A stretch of 64,000 bases of DNA, taken from positions 25,043 to 89,042 of the forward strand of contig JAJZYX010000002.1 in assembly GCA_021797855.1 (NCBI GenBank), read 5' to 3'. The stretch is from Thermoplasmata archaeon (GTDB taxonomy: Archaea > Thermoplasmatota > Thermoplasmata > Thermoplasmatales > GCA-001856825). The notes below the pieces were generated by a model. That model worked only from the letters and a program-made list of their open reading frames with translations. It was not told the DNA's origin and searched no databases. This document shows positions 54,377 through 62,903 of this stretch, in pieces; within the stretch, counting starts at the first letter, position 1, and each line of letters begins with the position of its first letter. The translations under genes were made by a program, and so were the position numbers.

Positions 54377-54833
54377 TGAAACCTCCAATGGGAACGACCA
54401 TGTTGCATGAATCGCACTTCAGCGTTCTCGTAAACTGAACAGAGTTACCCTCAAACAGCATTGAATCCGAATAAATCCTTCTGCCACCGCTAGACAGGAA
54501 GAAATCGGCTATTTCCCTGTTGCTTCTCACGTAAAGGATTAGAGAGTCTGTATAGAAAAGAGCCCTTCGTAATTTCTCCCTATCCATGGATTCCGAAAGC
54601 GTCACCATTGTAGCACCACCTGTAATTGAGTCTGCGATGTCATCAACCTGTGATATCTCCGCATCCAGATAAAGCTCGTAAATTCCGGAGAGCTCATCGT
54701 AGGTTTTGAAATTCAGCTCCCTTCCGTTCTTGTAATCCTCATCAACGAGCCATAGGGGACCGGATTCATACATTTCCAGGGCATCTGCTTCGACCACTCT
54801 TTTCTTTCTCAGCGTGACGGAAGGAATTATCAT
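54339..54833 (-). CDS. Unknown protein with a C-terminal CxxC
   Basis: The 164 residues start MIIPSVTLRKKRVVEAD and alternate strands and helices (ALFYTDSLILYVRSNREI). A CDSC pair near residue 139-142 in TRTLKCDSCNMVVPIGG could bind zinc with a partner or a second subunit. By eye the start resembles HisA-like barrel proteins, but the chain is too short for a full barrel. It overlaps the following gene by 38 bases and the preceding one by four. Confidence 0.6.
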   Translation of the reverse strand: MIIPSVTLRKKRVVEADALEMYESGPLWLVDEDYKNGRELNFKTYDELSGIYELYLDAEISQVDDIADSITGGATMVTLSESMDREKLRRALFYTDSLILYVRSNREIADFFLSSGGRRIYSDSMLFEGNSVQFTRTLKCDSCNMVVPIGGFNDRRNKEAPALP

Positions 54834-55933
54834 TCTGATTCTCTGCTGATGTTAGCAACGAATAGATTAAAAATATTGTCCTGGACAAGCTGAATTTCGC
54901 CTGATTGGTTAAAAGAATAAACAGTGTCATTTTCCTGTTGGACCAGATCTATTCCGGAATATGCAACGATTTCAGTATGATAGGCAACCATAGCAGAGGA
55001 ATTACCGTTGTCTGTCCACTCCACTAACGCGTTGGGATATTTCACAAAAAATCCCCTGCCCAGGTCCTTCCCGCCGACCTCAACAGTCAAATCTATATTC
55101 ACAAATACTCCGCTGCCGTTCGGGGTAGGTACGTAAGTCTGAACCCAGGCGTGCTCCCCCATACTTATCTGCCCGTTGACTTGCTGTAGTAGTATTCCGT
55201 ACTGTGTCCAGGAAGGTATGCCAATGCTCCTGCTCATGGACTCAAAGAGGTATGAAAGCTCTTCACAGTCCCCCTCCTTGAGCTGGTAGACCTGCCTTGC
55301 TGAAAGGGGTATGTTTCCAAGGTTGTAAGTTATGTTATATCTGTAGTTTCGGACTATGTAGTCGTAAATAGATTTGAGTTTCCCAGCAACTGTGGTTTCA
55401 TTCCACGTAATGTTGTGGGTTAAGTTGCTGAAGAACGCAGGGTCTATCACTTCAAGGTTCGTGCCGGATGAATTGAAAAATTCTGGATGGTCGTATTGGG
55501 TTTTCAGTGCTTCCGGTATCTGGGAAGGAAGACCAGTGGAGGACTCCAGACTTTGCCAGCTCTTTCCCACTGAACTTACGTTATACTTCACGTCAATGTA
55601 TGACCTCCCTGCGCCTATTAAAAATTTCCAGTACGATCTATTTTGTGAATATTCGTTCGTTGCATTAACGTTTGGCGAATGTGAAAAGGTAATATCGGTC
55701 TGCTGTAGAGAGTCTGTGATTGTCGGTGTCAGGAAAAAGGTGAAGGACTGGCTAGATACGAAGGTAAAATTTCTTGAGAAATTTGTCGTGAGTTCTGAGG
55801 GAATTTGATATGAAGTCGTTTGTACTCCACCAAGGATGTTTGTGTTAACGAGAAAAGTGTAGGAGGCAATAACTACTATCAGAATAGCTATAACCACGAT
55901 TGCCGCCTTCACTGCACCAGACATTTCTGACAT
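54830..55933 (-). CDS. Membrane-anchored transglutaminase-like cysteine protease
   Basis: One N-terminal helix (about 9-32) anchors a 367-residue extracellular protein with many N-x-S/T sequons. The transglutaminase-like triad is present: Cys in LKEGDCEELSYLF, His in MGEHAWVQTYV and Asp in FVNIDLTVE. Such archaeal proteins are thought to act as proteases or peptide-bond-modifying enzymes at the cell surface. Its start coincides with the end of the upstream membrane gene. Confidence 0.85.
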   Translation of the reverse strand: MSEMSGAVKAAIVVIAILIVVIASYTFLVNTNILGGVQTTSYQIPSELTTNFSRNFTFVSSQSFTFFLTPTITDSLQQTDITFSHSPNVNATNEYSQNRSYWKFLIGAGRSYIDVKYNVSSVGKSWQSLESSTGLPSQIPEALKTQYDHPEFFNSSGTNLEVIDPAFFSNLTHNITWNETTVAGKLKSIYDYIVRNYRYNITYNLGNIPLSARQVYQLKEGDCEELSYLFESMSRSIGIPSWTQYGILLQQVNGQISMGEHAWVQTYVPTPNGSGVFVNIDLTVEVGGKDLGRGFFVKYPNALVEWTDNGNSSAMVAYHTEIVAYSGIDLVQQENDTVYSFNQSGEIQLVQDNIFNLFVANISRESE

Positions 55934-56559
55934 TAACCCAGCATCCCATGAAAAAATTTGATATATATTAGTGCTGCTAACGCCAGTTCCGGCACTATTG
56001 TAAGGAAGGCGTAATAACTGTACCTGTACTCAACAAAAATAGAAGACGAGAACATCATCTGGATGAGAAAGGCTAGATTGTAGTACAGCATCACCCTCCC
56101 CTTTGACGCTCCTATGGATAGGACCACGCTGGACATAAGATTGGCTAGGAACGCGAATGCAGCTACTAGAGCAACAAATATATAGTTCAGAATCGAAGGA
56201 CTAGTGACCAGGGCGATTCCGAATGATACTGGGAATGAAAATGCACCTCCGAGTGATGATGCCAGCTGCGGAAGGTCATTTCTCGTCCTGTATTTACCAG
56301 TCATCATGGAGAGCTGCTCTCCTGCAGAGAGTAACGGGAGGAACAGCATCATCGCGAAGAGTGTCAGGTCAATGTACTGTTCTACTGTGAAAAAGGAGTA
56401 GAGGAAGAGTACCAAATATAAAACCCCCAGCAGTAGCCCGTATAGAAGGAACCTGGCGAAGGTTGACTCGTCAACCTTCTTATCGATCCTGTTCCAGTTA
56501 AGGTAGAACAGTGGTGTGAATATTACGAGCGGTATCAGGATCGCAGGATAGAAGTTCAT
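55933..56559 (-). CDS. Integral membrane protein, about six helices
   Basis: The 208-residue product is mainly hydrophobic with segments at about 4-20, 34-58, 66-82, 104-124, 131-153 and 178-200. RNDLPQLASSLGGAFSFPVSFG lies in a polar connection. No family is recognised. It is the first gene of the unit leading to the transglutaminase-like protein and may partner it in the membrane. Confidence 0.62.
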   Translation of the reverse strand: MNFYPAILIPLVIFTPLFYLNWNRIDKKVDESTFARFLLYGLLLGVLYLVLFLYSFFTVEQYIDLTLFAMMLFLPLLSAGEQLSMMTGKYRTRNDLPQLASSLGGAFSFPVSFGIALVTSPSILNYIFVALVAAFAFLANLMSSVVLSIGASKGRVMLYYNLAFLIQMMFSSSIFVEYRYSYYAFLTIVPELALAALIYIKFFHGMLG

Positions 56560-56603
56560 ATTTCGGGGTTATAAGATAAATAGTAATTATAATTTCTGAC
56601 TTA

Positions 56604-56939
56604 GTGAAATTAGCTATTGCAGTCAGGAAGGACCTAAAAATGGGAAAGGGCAAAATTGCCGCCCAAGTGGCCCACGCTGCAGTGGAGTGTTCGCTCCCCT
56701 CCTCTGATAAAAAAAATAGGTGGATATCAGAAGGTCAGAAAAAGATAGTAGTCTGGGTTAAGGATGAAAATGAGCTCCAGACCCTCATTAAGAAGGCAAA
56801 GTCAATAGGAGTTAACTGCTGCCCAATAAGGGATGCAGGATTCACCCAGATCGAGCCAGGCACACTTACGTGCGCAGGATTCGGACCGGATGAAGATTTT
56901 GTTATAGATTCTATAACTGGCGGCTTTAAGCTGGTATGA
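56604..56939 (+). CDS. pth2: Peptidyl-tRNA hydrolase, archaeal type (Pth2)
   Basis: The 111-residue protein rescues stalled peptidyl-tRNA. KLAIAVRKDLKMGKGKIAAQVAHAAVE, given in part, and IRDAGFTQIEPGT plus CAGFGPDE are strong Pth2 signatures. The start is a GTG at 56604. No longer gene is visible between its end and nadE; a 63-codon frame over 56936-57127 looks like chance. Confidence 0.94.
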   Translation: MKLAIAVRKDLKMGKGKIAAQVAHAAVECSLPSSDKKNRWISEGQKKIVVWVKDENELQTLIKKAKSIGVNCCPIRDAGFTQIEPGTLTCAGFGPDEDFVIDSITGGFKLV

Positions 56940-57148
56940 GGCTTCGGAAACAAATCATCTCTATGTTAAGCTTTAAACATCCCTTCAACTATATTTATCA
57001 TTTGAAATTAGCCTATTTCTGCTTTGACATGAGTTTGCAGGATGTCATAATCTCGACCATTTTACGGTCAAGGTCACATCCAATGTTGCACGATGAAATG
57101 AAGCCGAACAAACCTGCGCAAAAGTGAATGAAGAATAACGGAACGCTA

Positions 57149-57910
57149 TTACTCCATCCAGTCCGTCCCCACGGAACGGAATCCAATTTTTGGAATATAG
57201 AAGTTCACGCGCTTATGCGCGTTGCTCTGCACCATGCCATAAATCCTTTTTATTTCTTTGATACTGCAGTCAGCAGCATTGCATTCCTCAGGAGATTTCA
57301 GATACTCAAGACATTCCAGTATTCTATCCAGTTTTTCATATGTGATTCCAAGTTCTCCTTCATCCGTCTGCCCGACCCAGAGGTCCGCGCTTGGAGGCTT
57401 CTTTATCAGCCAGTCAGGGAAATTGTAGTTTTTTGCCACTTGGTAGACCTGCGTCTTGTAGAGGTCCCCAAGAATCTGAAAATCTGAACCACCATCCCCA
57501 AACTTTGTGAAATAACCCGTTAGTAATTCGCTCTTGTTCGATGTCCCCGCAACGAGACCCTTGTACTCATTGGCCTTTGCATACAGATAGACCATCCTCA
57601 ATCTAGCTTTTATGTTCCCAGTAACCCCTCTTTCCCCCTGAAATGAGGAAAAGAATTCCAGTGCCGGAGTCATGTCGACAGTTTCGTACGGAAGACCCAG
57701 GAATTCTGATACCTTCTGAACGTCCCTGCTTTCACTCCCGAATGGGAGGGAGTAGAGATGTATCCTCCTGCTTTCTAGATTCCGCTTGAGGATGAAGGCA
57801 ACGAGAGCTGAGTCTATCCCCCCTGATATTCCTAGGACAACGTCCCTCTTCCCGACAAACTCCCTTGTGAAAACGTCTAGAACTTCAATTGTTCCATCTA
57901 GAAGCTCCAT
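57149..57910 (-). CDS. nadE: NH3-dependent NAD+ synthetase
   Basis: The 253-residue PP-loop enzyme converts deamido-NAD to NAD. Features are VLGISGGIDSALVAF, GTSNKSELLTGYFTKFGDGGSD in parts, and KKPPSADLWVGQTDEGELG. The start at ATG 57910 (MELLDGTIEVLD) is chosen because the frame upstream runs through the tRNA-Ser gene. It uses free ammonia, as there is no glutaminase domain. Confidence 0.95.
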   Translation of the reverse strand: MELLDGTIEVLDVFTREFVGKRDVVLGISGGIDSALVAFILKRNLESRRIHLYSLPFGSESRDVQKVSEFLGLPYETVDMTPALEFFSSFQGERGVTGNIKARLRMVYLYAKANEYKGLVAGTSNKSELLTGYFTKFGDGGSDFQILGDLYKTQVYQVAKNYNFPDWLIKKPPSADLWVGQTDEGELGITYEKLDRILECLEYLKSPEECNAADCSIKEIKRIYGMVQSNAHKRVNFYIPKIGFRSVGTDWME

Positions 57911-57965
57911 TAATCTTAGGAACGTGGAAATAATAATAAACCTTGTGTCTTTGAGGTTAAGCATA

Positions 57966-58062
57966 GCCGGGGTGGCCCAGACCGGTAAGGCGCAAGCCTG
58001 GAACAGTTTCACGGAAAGCTTGTTCTCGCAAGAGATCGGGAGTTCAAATCTCCCCCCCGGCG
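57966..58062 (+). tRNA. tRNA-Ser (GGA) with a 13-nucleotide intron
   Basis: The acceptor is GCCGGGG/CCCCGGC with discriminator G, the long variable arm is TCTC-GCAA-GAGA and the T arm GGGAG-TTCAAAT-CTCCC. The anticodon stem CAAGC/GCTTG encloses 20 bases instead of 7. Removing CAGTTTCACGGAA (58004-58016), right after position 37, restores the loop CTGGAAA with anticodon GGA. Type II shape and G73 indicate serine. A bulge-helix-bulge form at the junctions is expected but I could not confirm it by eye; the boundary may shift by the repeated GGAA. Confidence 0.88.
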
Positions 58063-58147
58063 CTCCGTTCGACATCCATCTAGAACTTCCAAATTTGGAA
58101 CAAAATATTTACACGATTCTGGGTTCATTTGAAGGCGTGGTGGAATC

Positions 58148-58624
58148 TTGAAAAAATGCATTGTCGCTGGAGTACTAATTGTTGATAAGTCTGGGAGGAA
58201 GGTTCTTTTGGTAAGACACAAGAAACTTGGCGTGTGGATTTACCCCGGTGGCCACCTAGAGAAAGGGGAAGATCCTCTTGAATGTGCTATCAGGGAATCA
58301 AAAGAAGAAACAAGCGCAGATTTCAACGTTACATCGACAATAGACTTTAAGGTGGACGAGAAAGGGGCAAAAAGTTCCCCTCAGCCTTTAGTTATTATGG
58401 ATGAGATAGTACCATATTCCAGCGGACCTCACCAACACTTCGATATAATATACCTTGGTATAGCCAGCAAACCCGACTTCCACAGAAATGACGAATCCAC
58501 TGACTGTAAATGGATTGAAAGGGACGAAGTCAGCAGTTTAGAGACGTTCGACAACGTCAAGGCAATTATAAGGTATGGATTTGAGGTCTTTGACAATTTG
58601 TCCTCCTCCCATATTCAATCCTAG
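58148..58624 (+). CDS. Nudix hydrolase
   Basis: The Nudix box is present as GGHLEKGEDPLECAIRESKEE followed by TSA, with the Glu residues that bind magnesium, in a 158-residue protein. The start is TTG at 58148. Nudix enzymes hydrolyse nucleoside diphosphate derivatives, but substrate cannot be read from this sequence. It lies downstream of the tRNA-Ser gene. Confidence 0.92.
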   Translation: MKKCIVAGVLIVDKSGRKVLLVRHKKLGVWIYPGGHLEKGEDPLECAIRESKEETSADFNVTSTIDFKVDEKGAKSSPQPLVIMDEIVPYSSGPHQHFDIIYLGIASKPDFHRNDESTDCKWIERDEVSSLETFDNVKAIIRYGFEVFDNLSSSHIQS

Positions 58625-58705
58625 CAAGTGTGAGGCCAATGAAATTCCATTACATATCCAATTGAATCAAATAAAAATATTAAACACCCCTTTTCATGCC
58701 ATAAT

Positions 58706-59497
58706 ATGAAAACTGAAGAGATGATAGAATTTCCTACATTTGATGGTACGAAGGTGAAGGCTTTCCTAGCTGGTGACAGGGAATCAAACCGGGCCATAAT
58801 AGTAATACAGGAAATTTGGGGGCTTACAAACTTCATCAAGAACTACTCGAGAAGACTCGCAGATGACGGATATCTTGTTCTTGCGCCTCACCTCTATTCG
58901 AGGAAGGAGGAGGTTGATATCTTTACTCAGGAGAACATCGCGATGGCGATGAAGATATTCTTCGAAATACCCGCTGAAAAGAGAGGGGATGCTGATTCCA
59001 TCAGAACCGCAATGGGAAGGGCCTCAGCCGAACAGGGAGAGATCATAACCAAGCTTATGTTGGGAAGGGGAAATACAGAAGAAAGGATGCTCAAGGATAT
59101 AGCCATGGGCTACGAGTATCTGAAGGAAAAATTTAGTATCAGAAAATTTGGAGTCGTAGGATTTTGCATGGGGGGAGGCCTGTCATTTAGAATCTCAACC
59201 CAACTTCCATTCGATGCAACGGTCGTTTATTACGGTTCAAATCCTCCCGACCTGAACGATATCTCCAAGATAAAGGGCCCAGTACTGGGGCTATATGCAG
59301 GGGAAGACCCAAGGATAAACGCAGGGATACCAGATGCGGTTTCGCATTTCCTGAAATTCAAGAAGCAGCTGGAACTAAAGGTCTACCCAAATACCAATCA
59401 CGCCTTTGCAAACAACGACGGATCGGTATACAACCGCGAAGCTGCTGAAGACGCGTGGGAACGGACGTCTCTATTTTTCAGGAAGTGCCTCAAATGA
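58706..59497 (+). CDS. Dienelactone hydrolase-family protein
   Basis: The 263-residue alpha/beta hydrolase has the Cys nucleophile in VVGFCMGGGLSFR, the acid in GEDPRINAG and the His in NTNHAFANND, the Cys-Asp-His triad of dienelactone hydrolases. IVIQEIWGLTNFIKNYSRRLADDG is the family N-terminal signature (in parts). It may act on lactones or short esters; aromatic catabolism genes are not adjacent. TATA-like AAAAATATTAA precedes the gene by about 30 bases. Confidence 0.9.
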   Translation: MKTEEMIEFPTFDGTKVKAFLAGDRESNRAIIVIQEIWGLTNFIKNYSRRLADDGYLVLAPHLYSRKEEVDIFTQENIAMAMKIFFEIPAEKRGDADSIRTAMGRASAEQGEIITKLMLGRGNTEERMLKDIAMGYEYLKEKFSIRKFGVVGFCMGGGLSFRISTQLPFDATVVYYGSNPPDLNDISKIKGPVLGLYAGEDPRINAGIPDAVSHFLKFKKQLELKVYPNTNHAFANNDGSVYNREAAEDAWERTSLFFRKCLK

Positions 59498-59612
59498 GCG
59501 AAGATGACAAGCTCCTCCTGAATTGCTTCCTTACATGGACATCTATACTGGAAGAAAGGGAATTAAATAAAAACAAAACTGAAATAGGTCGTCCCCTGGA
59601 GAATAGATAGGA

Positions 59613-60041
59613 TTACTTTCTCATAGCCACGGAAATGGCACTTACGGGGCATGCCGTAACGCAAGCGTTACAGAATATGCAGTCCGCCTCCCTGATAGGA
59701 TCGCACTTGTCGGTTCTGTATTTGTTCCACTCTTCAGTCCCCTCTGAAATCTTCTTGTCATTACCTGTCCCCTTGTTTCCAGGGTTAAGGAACCATTCGT
59801 AGACATTGACCGGACATACATCCATGCAAGACCCATCAGCGATACAAGACTCCCAATCAACTGCAACGTTGGTGCCGTGAATACCAAGCTTGGTCGGGTA
59901 TGGCTTGCCGTCCTTGTCCATCCTGACCTTTCCCTCGGCCCTGACCTCGTGACCCGCATGATTACCGGTTATCGGATATTCGTCAGGCTTGTCGAAGAAA
60001 TTGTCGTCAATAGGTTTAGAATTATAGTCAACCTTGGCCAT
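59613..60041 (-). CDS. Zinc-containing ferredoxin
   Basis: The 142-residue protein has the N-terminal extension of Sulfolobus/Thermoplasma zinc ferredoxins, with His residues in ITGNHAGHEVRAEGK and a following HGTNVAVDWESC, then the iron-sulphur sites CIADGSCMDVCPVNVYEWF and CIFCNACVTACPVSAIS. It carries electrons for oxo-acid oxidoreductases. A long insert between the two cluster motifs is normal for this type. Confidence 0.95.
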   Translation of the reverse strand: MAKVDYNSKPIDDNFFDKPDEYPITGNHAGHEVRAEGKVRMDKDGKPYPTKLGIHGTNVAVDWESCIADGSCMDVCPVNVYEWFLNPGNKGTGNDKKISEGTEEWNKYRTDKCDPIREADCIFCNACVTACPVSAISVAMRK

Positions 60042-60208
60042 AATTTGGAAGGAAAGGATGATATTAATAATTTTTGACCTTTATTGAGTTAACTGCATAG
60101 GTGTTAGCCGCCTTGCCAGGATTCAGCGGAATGTCCTGAAAATGTCCTTTTATTATTTGGGAAAAGATGTGAGCCAAAAGCATTAATAGCCAATTTCAAT
60201 GGTATAGC

Positions 60209-61135
60209 GTGATATTTCCGTTCAGCTCGATGGAGCTAGCAATTACTTCTAACGTTGGAGAGGATGCCTTGATAGCCCTTGTTGCGATAATACTTCTAGC
60301 ATTCCTTTTCTATTCAATAAAAATTGTGCGAGAATACCAGAGGATAGTTGTCTTCAGGTTCGGAAGGGCACTGGCAGAGAAGGGACCTGGGATCGTATTC
60401 ATCTACCCCATAATCGATGTCCCGGTAAGGGTAGACTTGAGGGAGAGGTTCCTTACGATTCCACATCAAACTTGCATAACGAAAGATAATGCCCCAGTTG
60501 ATGTAGACTTCATCATATACTTCAAGGTCATAAGCGCATCAGATTCTGTCATACAGGTCCAGAATTTTGAGGGGGCTGCAATGGGTATAGCCACAACAAC
60601 GCTGAGGGCCGTGGTCGGCGATATAATACTGGACGAGGTCCTGTCCAAGAGAGAAAACATTAATGCGATTCTAAGAACAAAACTTGATGAGGTAACGACC
60701 AGATGGGGGGTCAAGGTTACCAATGTGGAAATCAGAGAGATTCTCCCACCCAAGAACGTTTCAGACGCTATGATAATGCAGATGAGCGCAGAGAGATCAA
60801 GAAGAGCGGTGGTGACTGAAGCGGAAGGAAAGAAACAGGCAACAATCACGGTCGCGGAAGGAGACAAGCAATCTAACATTCTGAGAGCAGAGGGGGACAA
60901 ACAATCCGCAATCTTGAGGGCAGAAGGATACGCAATGGCGCTCACTACCATATTCAACGCAGCTAAGGAAATTGACCAGAAGACAATGGCCCTTCAGTAT
61001 CTGGAAATGATGCGAGCTCTCGGTTCAAGCAACTCCACTAAGTACATAATACCCATGGAGTTTACAGAGATGTTCAAGCCCTTCACCGAAACGTTAAGGG
61101 CAGCCTCTTCACCTTCGGACAGCAAGAAACAGTAG
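60209..61135 (+). CDS. SPFH/band 7 protein (stomatin-like)
   Basis: The 308-residue protein has one N-terminal membrane helix (about 18-40) and the SPFH domain, with RIVVFRFGRALAEKGPGIVFIYPIID in parts and VDLRERFLTIPHQTCITKDNAPVDVD. The C-terminal half is a repetitive coiled coil (AEGDKQSNILRAEGDKQSAI). It is followed after two bases by a short NfeD gene and, convergently, the long protease-NfeD. This is the stomatin-NfeD pairing, involved in membrane quality control. GTG at 60209 is preferred to ATG 60230. Confidence 0.93.
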   Translation: MIFPFSSMELAITSNVGEDALIALVAIILLAFLFYSIKIVREYQRIVVFRFGRALAEKGPGIVFIYPIIDVPVRVDLRERFLTIPHQTCITKDNAPVDVDFIIYFKVISASDSVIQVQNFEGAAMGIATTTLRAVVGDIILDEVLSKRENINAILRTKLDEVTTRWGVKVTNVEIREILPPKNVSDAMIMQMSAERSRRAVVTEAEGKKQATITVAEGDKQSNILRAEGDKQSAILRAEGYAMALTTIFNAAKEIDQKTMALQYLEMMRALGSSNSTKYIIPMEFTEMFKPFTETLRAASSPSDSKKQ

Positions 61136-61137
61136 GA

Positions 61138-61560
61138 ATGCTCATGGCAAAAGAACCCAGCAAGTTCACGGTTAAGTATGGCTACCGGGCCGTCGTTCCC
61201 ATAGCAATCATCACCATTTTTGCCCTGTACCTGCTTATTGAATACTTTATCACAGGCCGAAACAATTCATTCATGCTTGCCTTTTCCATAGTCTTTTTCC
61301 TGATAGCACTTCTCTTATTCGTTGGATTTTCGATAACCATTTCACAGAGGATCACGAAGAAATACTTCAGCAAGGAAACCATGATAGGTCAGACAGGAAG
61401 GGTTCTAAAGGGCGTACCTGCTAACGAAATCGGAACCGTAGTAGTAAAGAGCGAGGATTGGAGCTTCGTCTGCGACGAGGACACTATCGACAACGAACTC
61501 GTCACAGTAGTTGCGGTGCAAGATGATTCAGCAACACTCAAGGTCCGGAAATCCTCTTGA
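61138..61560 (+). CDS. Short NfeD-type protein (two helices plus OB fold)
   Basis: Two membrane helices (about 18-37 and 46-68) precede an OB-fold domain with MIGQTGRVLKGVPANEIGTVV and LVTVVAVQDDSATLKV. It lacks the ClpP-like domain. The gene directly follows the stomatin gene and its last 23 bases overlap the end of the long NfeD gene on the other strand. It probably docks to the stomatin. Confidence 0.9.
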   Translation: MLMAKEPSKFTVKYGYRAVVPIAIITIFALYLLIEYFITGRNNSFMLAFSIVFFLIALLLFVGFSITISQRITKKYFSKETMIGQTGRVLKGVPANEIGTVVVKSEDWSFVCDEDTIDNELVTVVAVQDDSATLKVRKSS

Positions 61561-62845
61561 CTTTTGCTACCCCTTCGCTGTAACTTAGCACCTCCACCTG
61601 CTCCCCTTTCTTTATTGCCTCCGAGGAGGTAGCTGTCCACTCCTCTGACAGCACGTTGATTACCCCCTTTCCGTTTGGTTCTATATCCGTGACTGCCTTG
61701 CCCCTCCTTCCAACTATGTTCTGTGGTCCCACTCTGGGAGGACCTCTCATAGCTGCCTTCCTTATGCCGATGAGATAGAGAGCGCCTATCGGAATGGCTG
61801 TGGCTTCCAAGGCGATCAGCGCATAGTTAGATCCGTTGAGAACAGGAACATTTGAAGAGTAGCCGACCCCCACCATCAATATCAGCCCACCTGCGATTAC
61901 CAATACGACGCCACCCATCATAGCCAATCCATGCCCAAGTTTGATCTCTAGGAATATCAGAGCGATGCCCATGACCATAAGGAGAACAGCAACAGGCTGG
62001 AAGCTGATCAACGTAACCCCCCAAAATCCAAGTGCTAAGGCGATTATCCCAGCAACGCTTAGCGCAATAGACCCGTGGAAGATGTCAAGAAGAATTGCAA
62101 CTGCGCCGATAAGTATGAGAAAATCTGCAACGGTAGAATTTGAAAGGAATGACTCTAGCTGCTGGACTGTGTTCTCGTAGAATTGGATGGGTTGCAGTCC
62201 CTGGTAACCCAGTTTCTGAATTACCGCAGCAAGGCTATCTGATACCCCTGTTATCAATCCAATTCTTGATGCGTTCTGTGCCGTATAGGCCACGTTGTTT
62301 AATACCATCTGTCTCACTGCACTCTGGTTCCATCCATGGTCTTGTGCGAGTGACTCCATGAAGGTAAGTGCTGCATTAGTGACGTGCTGCTGCTCCAGGG
62401 CACTTCCTCCAATTATGTACGGAGTAGAAGGGCCTATGAAGCTAACATTTCCCATATACACGTAATCAGACGAAAGGGCTATATATGAGCCTGCAGAAGC
62501 CGCCATGCTCCCAGATGGAACGTAAGTCACTACTGTCACCGATTTCTCTGCAGCAATAGTGTTATTCACAATCGCAAATGCGTTAGCCAGATAACCGCCT
62601 GGAGTGTTCATCACTATTATGACGGGATCGTTGTTGGATACGGCATAGGAGAGGACTGATTGGAAGTAATCCTGTGCTCCCGGGTCCACTTGATATGTGA
62701 AATTTAGAATCACCAGAGAGCGGGAATCCGCATGTACGGCTGGAATAGAAAATGCAAAGAGGAGAGCGATGAACACTGCCAGTAGTATGGCTAATTTCAT
62801 AGTTATATATCCAGAATCCAGAAATAAGGATTTCTTTGTGACCAT
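61538..62845 (-). CDS. Long NfeD: ClpP-like domain, membrane helices, OB fold; catalytic Lys replaced
   Basis: The 435 residues begin with a hydrophobic signal segment (about 16-36). A ClpP-like domain has MNTPGGYLANAF and PSGSMAASAGSYIALSSD with the Ser117 nucleophile, but the Lys of the Ser-Lys dyad in Pyrococcus PH1510 (PPKITN) aligns with His154 here (QQHVTN). Four or five membrane helices (about 240-350) and a C-terminal OB fold follow. The altered residue may change activity. The convergent stomatin and short NfeD are its partners. Confidence 0.92.
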   Translation of the reverse strand: MVTKKSLFLDSGYITMKLAILLAVFIALLFAFSIPAVHADSRSLVILNFTYQVDPGAQDYFQSVLSYAVSNNDPVIIVMNTPGGYLANAFAIVNNTIAAEKSVTVVTYVPSGSMAASAGSYIALSSDYVYMGNVSFIGPSTPYIIGGSALEQQHVTNAALTFMESLAQDHGWNQSAVRQMVLNNVAYTAQNASRIGLITGVSDSLAAVIQKLGYQGLQPIQFYENTVQQLESFLSNSTVADFLILIGAVAILLDIFHGSIALSVAGIIALALGFWGVTLISFQPVAVLLMVMGIALIFLEIKLGHGLAMMGGVVLVIAGGLILMVGVGYSSNVPVLNGSNYALIALEATAIPIGALYLIGIRKAAMRGPPRVGPQNIVGRRGKAVTDIEPNGKGVINVLSEEWTATSSEAIKKGEQVEVLSYSEGVAKVKRISGP

Positions 62846-62903
62846 TTTGGCCGTCGCTAAGCTAAAATTAAGTACAAAGCTACGATATTCTTATCTGATT
62901 AAC

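Noticed and set aside
57128..57487. 119-codon plus-strand frame
   Set aside because: Antisense to nadE and without family features.
57911..58075. N-terminal extension of NadE to an ATG at 58075
   Set aside because: The extra codons are antisense to the tRNA-Ser gene; the ATG at 57910 gives the normal enzyme length.
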